Shown here: positions 36,507 through 44,191 of the stretch, piece by piece
Position numbering within the stretch: position 1 is the first letter of the stretch
Layout of the letters: every line of letters starts with the position of its first letter
Assembly: GCA_002686945.1 (NCBI GenBank)
Contig: NYYZ01000002.1
Span: 136,010 to 200,009, forward strand
Reading direction: 5' to 3'
Source of the DNA: Planctomycetota bacterium
GTDB lineage: Bacteria > Planctomycetota > UBA1135 > GCA-002686595
Length of the DNA: 64,000 nucleotides
The notes under the pieces: model-generated
Database searches by the model: none
What the model saw: the letters and a program-made list of their open reading frames with translations, nothing else
Told to the model about the DNA's origin: nothing
Program-made: the position numbers and the translations under genes

Positions 36507-37325
36507 CTAGGGTCCACAGAGGATGATTCGATGGTGCCAGTGATCGGTCTCTGCCTCTGCTTCGACTCTGCCCCAGGCATCAGCGAGAACGCCACCCCAT
36601 ACATTGTAGCCGTCCGCTCTGCCTTCCGTGTGGCAAGTCACGGCAAGCATGAAGTGGTATTCATTTTGCTCTGAGGCTGGATCACTGACCGTCGGATTTG
36701 ACTCTTCGATCTGGAATTGTCCATCCCCAGTCACGGTGGTGATGGGCACAGTCACAGCCACTCCACCGATAATGGGGACAGTGAGCGAGCCATGACCCTT
36801 GGACCCCGTAGCCCGCGCGAATTGTCCGACAATCTGTTCACTGTATAATTCCCCGATGTTGTGGTTGATATGAGTGCCGATGATCGAGGCGATCATGCTG
36901 TCGTCCTCCAACTCCGCTATTCCTCCGTTGTACCGCATCTCAAATCCAGCCTCGACCTCACCGCGCCAGTTCGTCCACTGGGGATAGAACTTCCACTGCT
37001 CATACAGGTACCCCGTAGCGCCCACATAGGCGCTCGCTTCAATGCCGGGAGCAGCGTCCCCGACCTCCAGCTCGGTGTATCCCCAGGCCCAACTCGCCTG
37101 AACATTCCACTTAGCCCATCCAACCGGAAGCAGGCCCCCATAAATGCCTTCACTGCCTACCTCAAAATCCGTTTCAAAGTGCAATTGAGTTTGCCTCCAA
37201 TGGGGGGGAGCCCAGAACGGCGTTGCGGGGTCATACCCCGGAAGCTGAGGACTGGCGGTCACGCCTTGAGACAGAAAAACAGACAGGACGAAGATCAGAC
37301 TGGTAGCTGCAAGAGCATGTTTCAT
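36507..37325 (-). CDS. secreted protein of unknown function
   Basis: The protein has 272 residues from ATG 37325, which has GGAAG 6 bases upstream. A signal peptide (MKHALAATSLIFVLSVFLSQ) is followed by an aromatic, beta-rich body (WNVQASWAWGYTELEVGDA, then EQWKFYPQWTNWRGEVEAG). No domain was recognised. The upstream 311-base stretch 37326-37636 has no gene; it contains a run of C residues near 37459-37470 and nothing else that stands out. Confidence 0.6.
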   Translation of the reverse strand: MKHALAATSLIFVLSVFLSQGVTASPQLPGYDPATPFWAPPHWRQTQLHFETDFEVGSEGIYGGLLPVGWAKWNVQASWAWGYTELEVGDAAPGIEASAYVGATGYLYEQWKFYPQWTNWRGEVEAGFEMRYNGGIAELEDDSMIASIIGTHINHNIGELYSEQIVGQFARATGSKGHGSLTVPIIGGVAVTVPITTVTGDGQFQIEESNPTVSDPASEQNEYHFMLAVTCHTEGRADGYNVWGGVLADAWGRVEAEAETDHWHHRIILCGP

Positions 37326-37636
37326 GGTGCTTCCGGGTAGATTTGATTGAGTGAGTGGTTGCCCGACCGGCATCGCATTTCGCGGGGCTGGTCGACACGA
37401 AAAAGGTACCCAGCCCTGGTCCTGGGACTCGCCTAAGATGGCAACAAGGTTCCACATGCCCCCCCCCCTCCATCATTCCTAAGCCATTGCTCACACCCAT
37501 GTTAGGCGTCTTGGGATTTACAGGGGGCCTACCCCGGGCTGCAACTCGCTGCTTGCAAAATCGCAGATTCGAGGAGTTCTGCTTTGCGCGAGACAAAGCC
37601 CATGAACACTTTTGGCTTGTGGATAACTCTCAGCCC

Positions 37637-38536
37637 CTAAACCGTCACGATGCTCAACAGCTCGTTGTAGCGCTCGTCGATTTCGGCTCTGGTGCGGGAC
37701 CCGATGTCTTCCACGCTAAACCCCTGCACGCAGAAGCTCGCCGTAATCGTGCCGTGCACCATGGCCCGGCGCAGGACGCTGGGCTCGATTGAATCGGCTT
37801 CGGCCACGGCGCCCATGAAACCACCAGCAAAGCAGTCTCCAGCACCGGTTGGGTCCACCACCGTTCCTACCGGGTATGCGGGCAGGGCGAAGTGCACGTT
37901 TTCGCCCATCAGGAAGGCACCATGTTCGCCCTTCTTGACGATCACATAGCGAGGACCCATGCCCAGCACTTGCTGCGCCGCAAGGATCAGGTTGTCCTCG
38001 CCCGTGAGCATGCGCGCTTCTTCATCGTTCAGGATAAGACCATCGATGCGGCGGATCAAACCCTTGAGATCGTCTAGGGCGATATCCAGCCAGAGATTCA
38101 TCGTGTCCGCCATCACAAACGTGGGCGCGTCCACCTGGTCCAGCGCACGGGCCTGCACCGCTGGCGCGGCATTGGCCAAGAAGACGAACTTGGCATTCCT
38201 GGATTGCTCTGGCACCTTGGGATCAAAGTGCTCAAGGACATTCAGTTCCGTGAAAGTCGTATGGCGTGTATTCCAGTCCGGCTCGTAGCGACCGCCCCAG
38301 CGAAATGTCTTGCCGTCCACCTGTTCGACTCCTGTGCAGTCCACACCCTTCGAGCGCATCATGGCCAGGTCCTCTTCCCGGAAATCCTGGCCCACCACTC
38401 CCACCAAGGCCGGCTTGGTGTAGAAGGCCGAGGCCAGAGAGAAGTACATGGCAGACCCGCCGAGTGCGTTGTCCCGCTGGCCAAATGCAGTTTCGACCGT
38501 GTCGTAGGCTAGGGTTCCGATTACGAGCAGGCTCAT
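37637..38536 (-). CDS. PfkB-family sugar kinase
   Basis: The protein has 299 residues. It is a ribokinase-like enzyme expected to phosphorylate a sugar or nucleoside with ATP. The N-terminal GTLAYDTVET and GGSAMYFSLA form the substrate side. PfkB signature 2, VDPTGAGDCFAGGF, supplies the catalytic Asp and anion hole near residue 235. Members with this SLLVIGTLAYD start are common in planctomycetes; the substrate is unknown. It lies 107 bases downstream of the flippase-like gene on the same strand. Confidence 0.9.
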   Translation of the reverse strand: MSLLVIGTLAYDTVETAFGQRDNALGGSAMYFSLASAFYTKPALVGVVGQDFREEDLAMMRSKGVDCTGVEQVDGKTFRWGGRYEPDWNTRHTTFTELNVLEHFDPKVPEQSRNAKFVFLANAAPAVQARALDQVDAPTFVMADTMNLWLDIALDDLKGLIRRIDGLILNDEEARMLTGEDNLILAAQQVLGMGPRYVIVKKGEHGAFLMGENVHFALPAYPVGTVVDPTGAGDCFAGGFMGAVAEADSIEPSVLRRAMVHGTITASFCVQGFSVEDIGSRTRAEIDERYNELLSIVTV

Positions 38537-38643
38537 GGATGGGGACTGGCTGGGAGAGTTGAAGACAGGCTAGGTATTGGGCCGAACGCTTGATTGCCCG
38601 GTAGTTCCAGGGGCGAGCATTGAAAGCTACCGATCTGAAGAGG

Positions 38644-39993
38644 TCAAGGGCTGGAGACGGTCGTGGAGTCTTCTGGCCCGATTGGAGGATCCTGATGGTT
38701 GGTTTCGGACGTTGATTGGCTCCCCGGAGAATTCCCCACCACGGGTTCGCCCTTGGCCGCTGCTCTGAACTCCTGGCGCATTTCTCGCCCTCCGGGCAGG
38801 AGGCTGGCCAGACCACCGATCAGTCCAACCGCCAACAACTCAAGGCGCCAGGCCAGGCTTGTCCCGACTCCCAGAGCCCAGGATCCCCCCGCCATGCGGA
38901 ACAGGCCCCCAAAGAGGATCTCGCCCACCCCGAGTCCACCCGGCGCCAATGGAATCGCGCTGAGGGTATTGGCCACTGTGCTGATCACCAGGATCTGGAG
39001 GAAGCTGATCTCTTCTCCCAGCCCTCGGGCCAGCCAGAAAATCGCCAGGGCGCTGGTGAAATGGTTGGCGAAAGAGAGGCCCAGGGAACAGAGAACGACC
39101 TTGGGCCGCTGGGCCAGCTCTTGTCCGACCCGATCCAGGTCCACCAAGATCGATCCCTTCGGCAGGCGTTGGAGACGCTCTTGCAAGCGCAGCCAACGGC
39201 GTGGCCCCTCCAGGGAGTAGATCACCCAGGCGAGAGTCAGTCCTGCTGCAGCAGCAGCTACCGGCAGGCGCAGGCTCTCGAAGCGCAAGTCGCTGATGGA
39301 CACCGCGGCCAGGGCCACCAATGTCATGGCCCAGAGCCCAAAGACTCGATCCGCCACCACCGTAACCACCGCTGCGCTGCGTCGTTCTGGATGGCCCCGG
39401 GCAGCGATCCAACCGCGGGCAAGATCGCCGCCGGAAAGACCTGGCAGGATCACATTGAAGAACAGGCCGGTATAGGTGATACGCAGGGCGTTCAACCACG
39501 AGGTGGGACAGCCTGCCGCGTGCAGCAGCAACCACCAGCGAGTGTTGATCAGCAGGGTCGCAAACATGAGAGCGGCGAGCCCCAGGGGCAGAGCGTTTCC
39601 GTCGGCGCTCTTGAGGATGCTGCTCAACCCGGGCCGCACTTCGACACCATCCAGCTCGATTCCGTCGATCGAGCCCTTGCCTTCCTCACCCACCTGAATC
39701 GTCAGGGTGCTTCCGCTGGAGAGTTCCGGAAGCAGGGCCCCTATTTCCGCTGGAGGCGCGGCCTCTGGCTCGAACTCGATGTCGCCCTTGAGTTCCTTGC
39801 CGCGCCAGTTGCCCTCCAGCAGTGAAAGGGGTGCGCTCCAAGTGACCGGAACGCCCCCATCCTTGGATGCACGCAGAACCAGGTGGTCCCCTAGAGAGAC
39901 CTGGGCCAGGGCATACCAAAGGAACGAGAGGGCCAAAGCGATGCCCACCCAACGCATCCAAGAGCGGCTCGAGGCACTGGATTGCTCAGACAT
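38644..39993 (-). CDS. flippase-like integral membrane protein (LPG synthase TM/AglD family)
   Basis: The protein has 449 residues from ATG 39993 (MSEQSSASSRSWMRWVGIAL). There are about eight transmembrane helices. Characteristic pieces are LRITYTGLFFNVILPGLSGGDLARGW, VVADRVFGLWAM and AIPLAPGGLGVGEILFGGLF, which define the UPF0104/AglD-like family implicated in lipid or glycolipid translocation. An ~80-residue soluble insert between helix 1 and helix 2 (residues 40-125) is unusual. The start overlaps the upstream lipoprotein gene by 8 bases, so they are coupled. Confidence 0.88.
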   Translation of the reverse strand: MSEQSSASSRSWMRWVGIALALSFLWYALAQVSLGDHLVLRASKDGGVPVTWSAPLSLLEGNWRGKELKGDIEFEPEAAPPAEIGALLPELSSGSTLTIQVGEEGKGSIDGIELDGVEVRPGLSSILKSADGNALPLGLAALMFATLLINTRWWLLLHAAGCPTSWLNALRITYTGLFFNVILPGLSGGDLARGWIAARGHPERRSAAVVTVVADRVFGLWAMTLVALAAVSISDLRFESLRLPVAAAAAGLTLAWVIYSLEGPRRWLRLQERLQRLPKGSILVDLDRVGQELAQRPKVVLCSLGLSFANHFTSALAIFWLARGLGEEISFLQILVISTVANTLSAIPLAPGGLGVGEILFGGLFRMAGGSWALGVGTSLAWRLELLAVGLIGGLASLLPGGREMRQEFRAAAKGEPVVGNSPGSQSTSETNHQDPPIGPEDSTTVSSP

Positions 39994-41362
39994 TCTCTGA
40001 GTCGCTGGTGGCTGTGTCCGTTGGACTGCCTGCGGGGGCCTCAGTTGCGCCGCTGGTCGGTTCTGCTGGGCTGCCATTGGTTGGAGAGGCTTGGGCGCGT
40101 TGAGCGAATACGCGCCACCAGGCCTCCCACTCCTCCTTGCGGCGGCTTCCAGGGCCTTCGGGCGCCAGGGCCGTCAGGGCACGCAAGGCCGAGGCCCGCG
40201 AGGCTTCATCGAAGGTGACCATGTCGTAGCTGATGGCAATCACCAGGCTGAGTACGCGCAGGCGCGTGTTCTTGCGCAAGTCCGGATCCATGTCCGCAGA
40301 AAGATCGAGGCCCCCTGCAGCCAACTGGTCGAGGACGCGCTGCACGACGAGCCCTTCTCCAGGCACGATAGGGAACAGACCATACACACGGGTACGCGCC
40401 ACGCGACCCTGTGAATCCGGTTGACTGGGAGTCAGGCTGTCAAGGGCTTCCAGAACGAACCCGGGACCGAGGTATCGCATTCCGGTTTCCATCGCTGCTG
40501 CGCGGACCAAAGGGTCGAAGTCTCTCAACCCGGAACCCAGGGCCATGGCCAGCGCACGCCTTTCGAGGGTGCGTGCAACCTGGAACAGAATCGGCTTCAT
40601 TTCTTCAGTGGCCTTGTCGCCGTCAGCCACGGCCTCGAGAGCTTTGAGCACGCGCCACAGACCCTGCAAGTCAAGCTCTCGATCGAGCAGATCATCCGCA
40701 GATGCCTGCAGGTTCTGGTTTCCTTCATCGGGGGCCTCGCTCCAGGCAGTGATGAACTGCCTGAGCAACACAAGCACATCCTCCTCCTCTGCAGGGACCC
40801 TTGGTGGGTCAGAAGGTGCCGACACCTCGAGCTTCAGCAGCCACGGCCCCATGCCCAGCAGAGCACGCTCCCGAGCCAGTCGGCCGGGACAATGGGCTGC
40901 ATAACGGGCGAGTTGCCTGATCAGGCGCAGCTCCTCAGCCAGGCTGTCACTAGGGACCCGGAGAAGATCGAGCAGTTGATGCAAGGCTTCAAGGCTGGGG
41001 TCGCCCACATAGACGAGTCCGGTCTGGTCTGATCCCACCTGATCGAGGATCTGGCCTGCCTGTGCCGCGACCACGACCGCCCCCTCCTGCACCGTGTTCA
41101 GTAGTTCCCCATCGAGAGCGTCAGGATTATCGTCCTCCAGGGCGTCCGCAACTGCCACCGTAGCCCCGAGTAGAGCGGCTCGCCCCGCCAGGTCCAACAG
41201 GAGTTCGTCCATGAAACCGCGCAACTCGATCACGTGGCGCAATTCATCGTTGCTGTCCAAGAGCTCATCGAGATTATGGGAGGCAGCCGGACCGGAGACG
41301 CAGGAACCCAAGAGCGCACCCAGGGTGGCGGCGGAGATCAATCGTAGACGGGTGCTGCCCAT
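39986..41362 (-). CDS. lipoprotein with HEAT-like helical repeats
   Basis: The protein has 458 residues. The lipoprotein signal MGSTRLRLISAATLGALLGSC has Cys21 in a good lipobox (LLGSC). The body is alpha-helical with HEAT-like stretches (FDPLVRAAAMETGMRYLG, then ASRASALRALTALAPEG), and the tail is Pro/Thr/Ser-rich. The function is unknown. It is coupled to the flippase-like gene, so it may be its envelope partner. Confidence 0.75.
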   Translation of the reverse strand: MGSTRLRLISAATLGALLGSCVSGPAASHNLDELLDSNDELRHVIELRGFMDELLLDLAGRAALLGATVAVADALEDDNPDALDGELLNTVQEGAVVVAAQAGQILDQVGSDQTGLVYVGDPSLEALHQLLDLLRVPSDSLAEELRLIRQLARYAAHCPGRLARERALLGMGPWLLKLEVSAPSDPPRVPAEEEDVLVLLRQFITAWSEAPDEGNQNLQASADDLLDRELDLQGLWRVLKALEAVADGDKATEEMKPILFQVARTLERRALAMALGSGLRDFDPLVRAAAMETGMRYLGPGFVLEALDSLTPSQPDSQGRVARTRVYGLFPIVPGEGLVVQRVLDQLAAGGLDLSADMDPDLRKNTRLRVLSLVIAISYDMVTFDEASRASALRALTALAPEGPGSRRKEEWEAWWRVFAQRAQASPTNGSPAEPTSGATEAPAGSPTDTATSDSENV

Positions 41363-41485
41363 CAGTTGAGTCTAGGAACTCGGCGGACGAGGTCCAAGGG
41401 GCCGTGGAGTTCTTTGGTCAATGCCCTCGTTGGTGCAGCGCACATGCAGCCTCTCCAAATCTGCCGAGCAGGCAGAAGGAGGCAA

Positions 41486-41843
41486 TGGTGGAGGCGGGGG
41501 GAATTGAACCCCCGTCCCGGAGCCGCCAGCCCCGGACGTCTACGCGTGTGTTCCGTGCTCAGTATCTCGTCCTCCAGCTGCCCACGGACAGGCGGCGTTT
41601 CAGACCAGCCTCAGAAAAGTCTCATCGGGTTGCCCTGAGGCGCAACTCTCCGACCAGCCCGTTGTTGTCGTCTCTGCGGGGCCACGGGCGCTCCCCGCAG
41701 AGACGGCGGCTGATAAATCAGGCCGCGAGTTCAAAATTGTTGGCAGTTAAAAATTGCCGTCCCGGGATGTTGACGGGGTGACCTGGGATCCCCGACGCGC
41801 AGTCCGAAGTCGCACGAGAACCGGTCGAAACCAGTGCGCCCCC
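41486..41843 (-). ncRNA. ssrA: tmRNA (transfer-messenger RNA)
   Basis: 358 bases. The acceptor 5' GGGGGCG pairs with 3' CGCCTCC followed by ACCA. The 5' end continues with the family-typical CACTGGTTTCGACCGG, and the T-arm is GGGGGTTCAATTCCCCC. The reading frame resumes at GCC (41744-41742) after TAACT and encodes Ala-Asn-Asn-Phe-Glu-Leu-Ala-Ala, then TGA (41720-41718). With the charged alanine the degradation tag is therefore A-ANNFELAA. tmRNA rescues stalled ribosomes together with SmpB, which is encoded 220 bases upstream on the same strand. A sigma70-type promoter precedes it. Confidence 0.96.
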
Positions 41844-41857
41844 AGTTGCTGATTGTC

Positions 41858-41886
41858 ATTATCGACTGTTGAAGCCAGAAGGTCAA
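41858..41886 (-). promoter_or_regulatory. ssrA promoter
   Basis: On the minus strand TTGACC (41886-41881), 17 bases, then GATAAT (41863-41858). The mature tmRNA starts 14 bases after the -10, leaving a short leader for RNase P to remove. This is the best consensus promoter in the window. Confidence 0.7.
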
Positions 41887-42063
41887 GCAGCGTGCAGTCC
41901 ACTTTCGTTCTCGAAATGGGGCATGGACCGCCTCAGGGGTGGTAGGAGTCAGATGGCGAGTGGCCAGTACGCGGATCAGGGGGCATTGAACCATCGACAC
42001 CGCGAGGTCGCTGGACCGAGCTTGGAGCTGGGGCCGTCTTCCAGCCCTCTTCTCATATCTGAT

Positions 42064-42540
42064 TCACCGACGGTCGTGGTGCTTCGCCTCACGGGCAATT
42101 TCGCGTTTGTCGTCCCGCTCGCGGGTGGCGGCTCGCTTGTCATGCATTTTCTTTCCCCTCACCAAAGCGATCTTGAGCTTCGCATGTTGGCGCAGGAAGT
42201 ACAGCGACAAAGGCACGATTGTAACCCCCTTCTCACGGCTGGCTCGTTCCAAGCCCGCGATCTCACGCTTGTGGGCCAAGAGCTTGCGTGTGCGGGTTGG
42301 CTCATGGTTCTGTTTGCCCGCGTGCACATATTCAGGGATGTGTGTCCCCACCAGGAACAGTTCGCCGCCTTTGGCGCGCACATGTGCTTCGGCCAGGCTG
42401 CAACGTCCATTGCGTAGGCTCTTGACCTCGCTTCCGAGCAGCACCAGGCCTACCTCCAGTTCCTGTAGGATCAGGTACTCATGGCGTGCCCGACGGTTCT
42501 GGGCCACCATACGTGGAGCATTGGGGTCGATCTTCTTCAT
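42064..42540 (-). CDS. smpB: SsrA-binding protein
   Basis: The protein has 158 residues from ATG 42540, which has AGGAG 6 bases upstream. It binds tmRNA and fills the decoding centre in trans-translation. Hallmarks are NRRARHEYLILQELEVGLVLLGSEVKSLR, the HIPEY segment and the basic, disordered tail GKKMHDKRAATRERD. Usual length. It lies directly upstream of ssrA on the same strand. Confidence 0.97.
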   Translation of the reverse strand: MKKIDPNAPRMVAQNRRARHEYLILQELEVGLVLLGSEVKSLRNGRCSLAEAHVRAKGGELFLVGTHIPEYVHAGKQNHEPTRTRKLLAHKREIAGLERASREKGVTIVPLSLYFLRQHAKLKIALVRGKKMHDKRAATRERDDKREIAREAKHHDRR

Positions 42541-42614
42541 GTGCGCTCCTATCTTGCCAGGGCCGGACCCAGGTGCGTGCCTCCAAGTCCCATTGGGATT
42601 TTCAAGAGCCCGCG

Positions 42615-42643
42615 TTGACGGATTGGGGCATGTCTCTGTAAGG
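42615..42643 (+). promoter_or_regulatory. promoter of tRNA-Leu(CAG)
   Basis: TTGACG (42615-42620), 17 bases, then GTAAGG (42638-42643) or TGTAAG one base earlier, ending 12 bases before the tRNA. Confidence 0.45.
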
Positions 42644-42655
42644 TCCCCGCCCCTA

Positions 42656-42742
42656 GCCCGGGTGGCGGAATTGGTAGACGCGCATGGTTCAGGTCCATGT
42701 TCCTGCAAAGGAGTGGGGGTTCGACTCCCCCCTCGGGCACCA
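42656..42742 (+). tRNA. tRNA-Leu (anticodon CAG)
   Basis: 87 bases including an encoded CCA. The acceptor GCCCGGG pairs with CTCGGGC. The anticodon stem is CATGG/CCATG with loop TTCAGGT, giving CAG for CUG codons, the favoured Leu codon here. It has a long variable arm (TTCCTGCAAAGGAG) and the T-loop TTCGACT. It is divergent from smpB. Confidence 0.96.
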
Positions 42743-42860
42743 CATCCCTCTCGATGTGGATGAACGGAGGCACGCCAAGATGTTCCTGGCGCTTGCTGAG
42801 TGACGGTAAGCGTTTTGGATCGAGCGGTGTAGTGAAGTCACTTCGCTTATCGGAGAGACC

Positions 42861-43037
42861 ATGAGCAATCCCAAGATTCCGACTCAAACCACAGCTCCCG
42901 GTTTCACGGCCTTGCTGCGGGCAAACCTGGTGGTCTTGACCGCCGTGGGAGTGTTTGTGGTCCTTGCCTACCTGATCTGGCGTGGAGCTGCGGCCCTCTT
43001 TCCAGAAACGGGGTGGTTGCAGGGCCCTCTGAATTGA
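42861..43037 (+). CDS. 58-residue single-pass membrane protein
   Basis: ATG at 42861 follows GGAGAG by 4 bases. The frame gives MSNPKIPTQTTAPGFTALLR, then one strong helix (ANLVVLTAVGVFVVLAYLIW), then RGAAALFPET and a short end, stopping at TGA 43035-43037. It has no recognisable family. The good ribosome-binding site, the clean membrane helix and a position between tRNA-Leu and the convergent rsmG argue for a real small gene. Confidence 0.6.
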   Translation: MSNPKIPTQTTAPGFTALLRANLVVLTAVGVFVVLAYLIWRGAAALFPETGWLQGPLN

Positions 43038-43055
43038 CCTGCGTCGGCCGGAGAT

Positions 43056-43850
43056 TCAACGCCCTGCGCCACCAGGGGCCCTGTAGATCAATAGAGCGCG
43101 CTTGCCCGCATCATCTGGCAGTTCGTACTCCACCACCGTGTCAAAGTGAAATCCCAGTCGTTGCGCCTCGCGCTCGCCTGCACGCATCTCCCGGGACCAG
43201 GTGGCGCCCTTGAAGAGAATCAGCTCGTTGAAGCGGTGGCGAACCTTGCGCAGCAAGCGAACGGTCTCCCGTACACTCGAGAGAGCCCGGGCCATAACCA
43301 CGTCGACTCCAGCCTCGCCCAGGTGATCCTCGCCACGGGCCTCGACAACGGACACGTTGGGCAGGGCCATGGAAGCTGCCGCCGATTCCAAGAAGCGCAC
43401 CCTTCTTCCACGGGACTCGCAAAGGGTGACCGAACAGTTGGGCTCGGCCAGGGCCACAGGAAACCCTGGGAAGCCACCGCCCGAGCCAAGGTCGAGCACC
43501 TTGCGACCTAGCAGAGGCAATAGCCGAGCCGCCTTCCAACAATCAAGGTAGTGCTTGACCGCCATGTCCTGGGGAGTGGTGATGGCGGTCAGATTGACCC
43601 GCTGATTCCAATCCAGCAGCAATTCGGCATGATCCGCGCAACGCTCAAGGTAGTCTGGAGGCAGGTCCTTCTCTTCCGCGAAGGCGGACACCAGGGCCGA
43701 CATGATCAGCTTGCGGGAGGGCAGCGGCCCCTCCCATATAGGCTCAAGATCCTGGTCGGGATCTTCTTCGGGCTTGGCAGGGGATTTTTCGGCCCCGTGC
43801 TCGTCCTCGACTTCGTCGGGCTCGTCAGGGACAGGGGGGCAGGGTTGCAT
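43056..43850 (-). CDS. rsmG: 16S rRNA (guanine527-N7)-methyltransferase
   Basis: The protein has 264 residues. It methylates G527 of 16S rRNA with SAM. Motifs are WNQRVNLTAITTPQDMAVKH, VLDLGSGGGFPGFPVAL (SAM loop) and CESRGRRVRFLE. An acidic N-terminal extension of ~45 residues (DEPDEVEDEHGAEKSPAKPE) is not usual in the family; an internal start at the methionine of IMSALVSAF would remove it. It is followed on the same strand by smpB after 516 bases that include the tRNA-Leu. Confidence 0.93.
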   Translation of the reverse strand: MQPCPPVPDEPDEVEDEHGAEKSPAKPEEDPDQDLEPIWEGPLPSRKLIMSALVSAFAEEKDLPPDYLERCADHAELLLDWNQRVNLTAITTPQDMAVKHYLDCWKAARLLPLLGRKVLDLGSGGGFPGFPVALAEPNCSVTLCESRGRRVRFLESAAASMALPNVSVVEARGEDHLGEAGVDVVMARALSSVRETVRLLRKVRHRFNELILFKGATWSREMRAGEREAQRLGFHFDTVVEYELPDDAGKRALLIYRAPGGAGR

Positions 43851-43900
43851 GCTGAGGCGAAATCACGCGGGTTCATCTGGGCCAGCAACTCAAGGAGGAC

Positions 43901-43977
43901 TGGCAGGGGCGGAGGGACTCGAACCCCCAGCCTACTGATTTGGAATCAGTCGCTCTAACCATTAGAGCTACGCCCCT
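43901..43977 (-). tRNA. tRNA-Trp (anticodon CCA)
   Basis: 77 bases including CCA. The acceptor AGGGGCG pairs with CGCCCCT, with discriminator G. The anticodon stem is ACTGA/TCAGT with loop TTCCAAA, giving CCA for UGG. The D-arm is GCTCTAATGGTTAGAGC and the T-loop TTCGAGT. Confidence 0.95.
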
Positions 43978-43988
43978 TCCGGGCACGG

Positions 43989-44017
43989 AGCCTAGGCCCC
44001 AGAGGCCCTCAGTGCAA
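43989..44017 (-). promoter_or_regulatory. promoter of tRNA-Trp
   Basis: On the minus strand TTGCAC (44017-44012), 17 bases, then TAGGCT (43994-43989), 11 bases before the mature 5' end. The layout is the same as at the other stable-RNA genes here. Confidence 0.5.
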
Positions 44018-44191
44018 CGATGAAGTGGCCTCCACAGATTCCCTGAGCCGCTTGGATCCCAGCCCTGCTCATGCTTCAGTCATGGATAGAAAGATTGGCA
44101 CGGGGAGGGCTCAGTCCCTCAGGTACCCTCTGCTTGCGCCACGCCGGACCTGGACTTGGGGAGCCTGCTTGATCCGTGGCCAGACCCATCC

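Noticed and set aside
38716-39825. 369-codon open frame opposite the flippase-like gene
   Set aside because: Antisense to clear transmembrane helices; composition unlike a real protein.
41366-41781. Two overlapping plus-strand frames of 90 and 125 codons
   Set aside because: They lie on the complement of the tmRNA 3' half.
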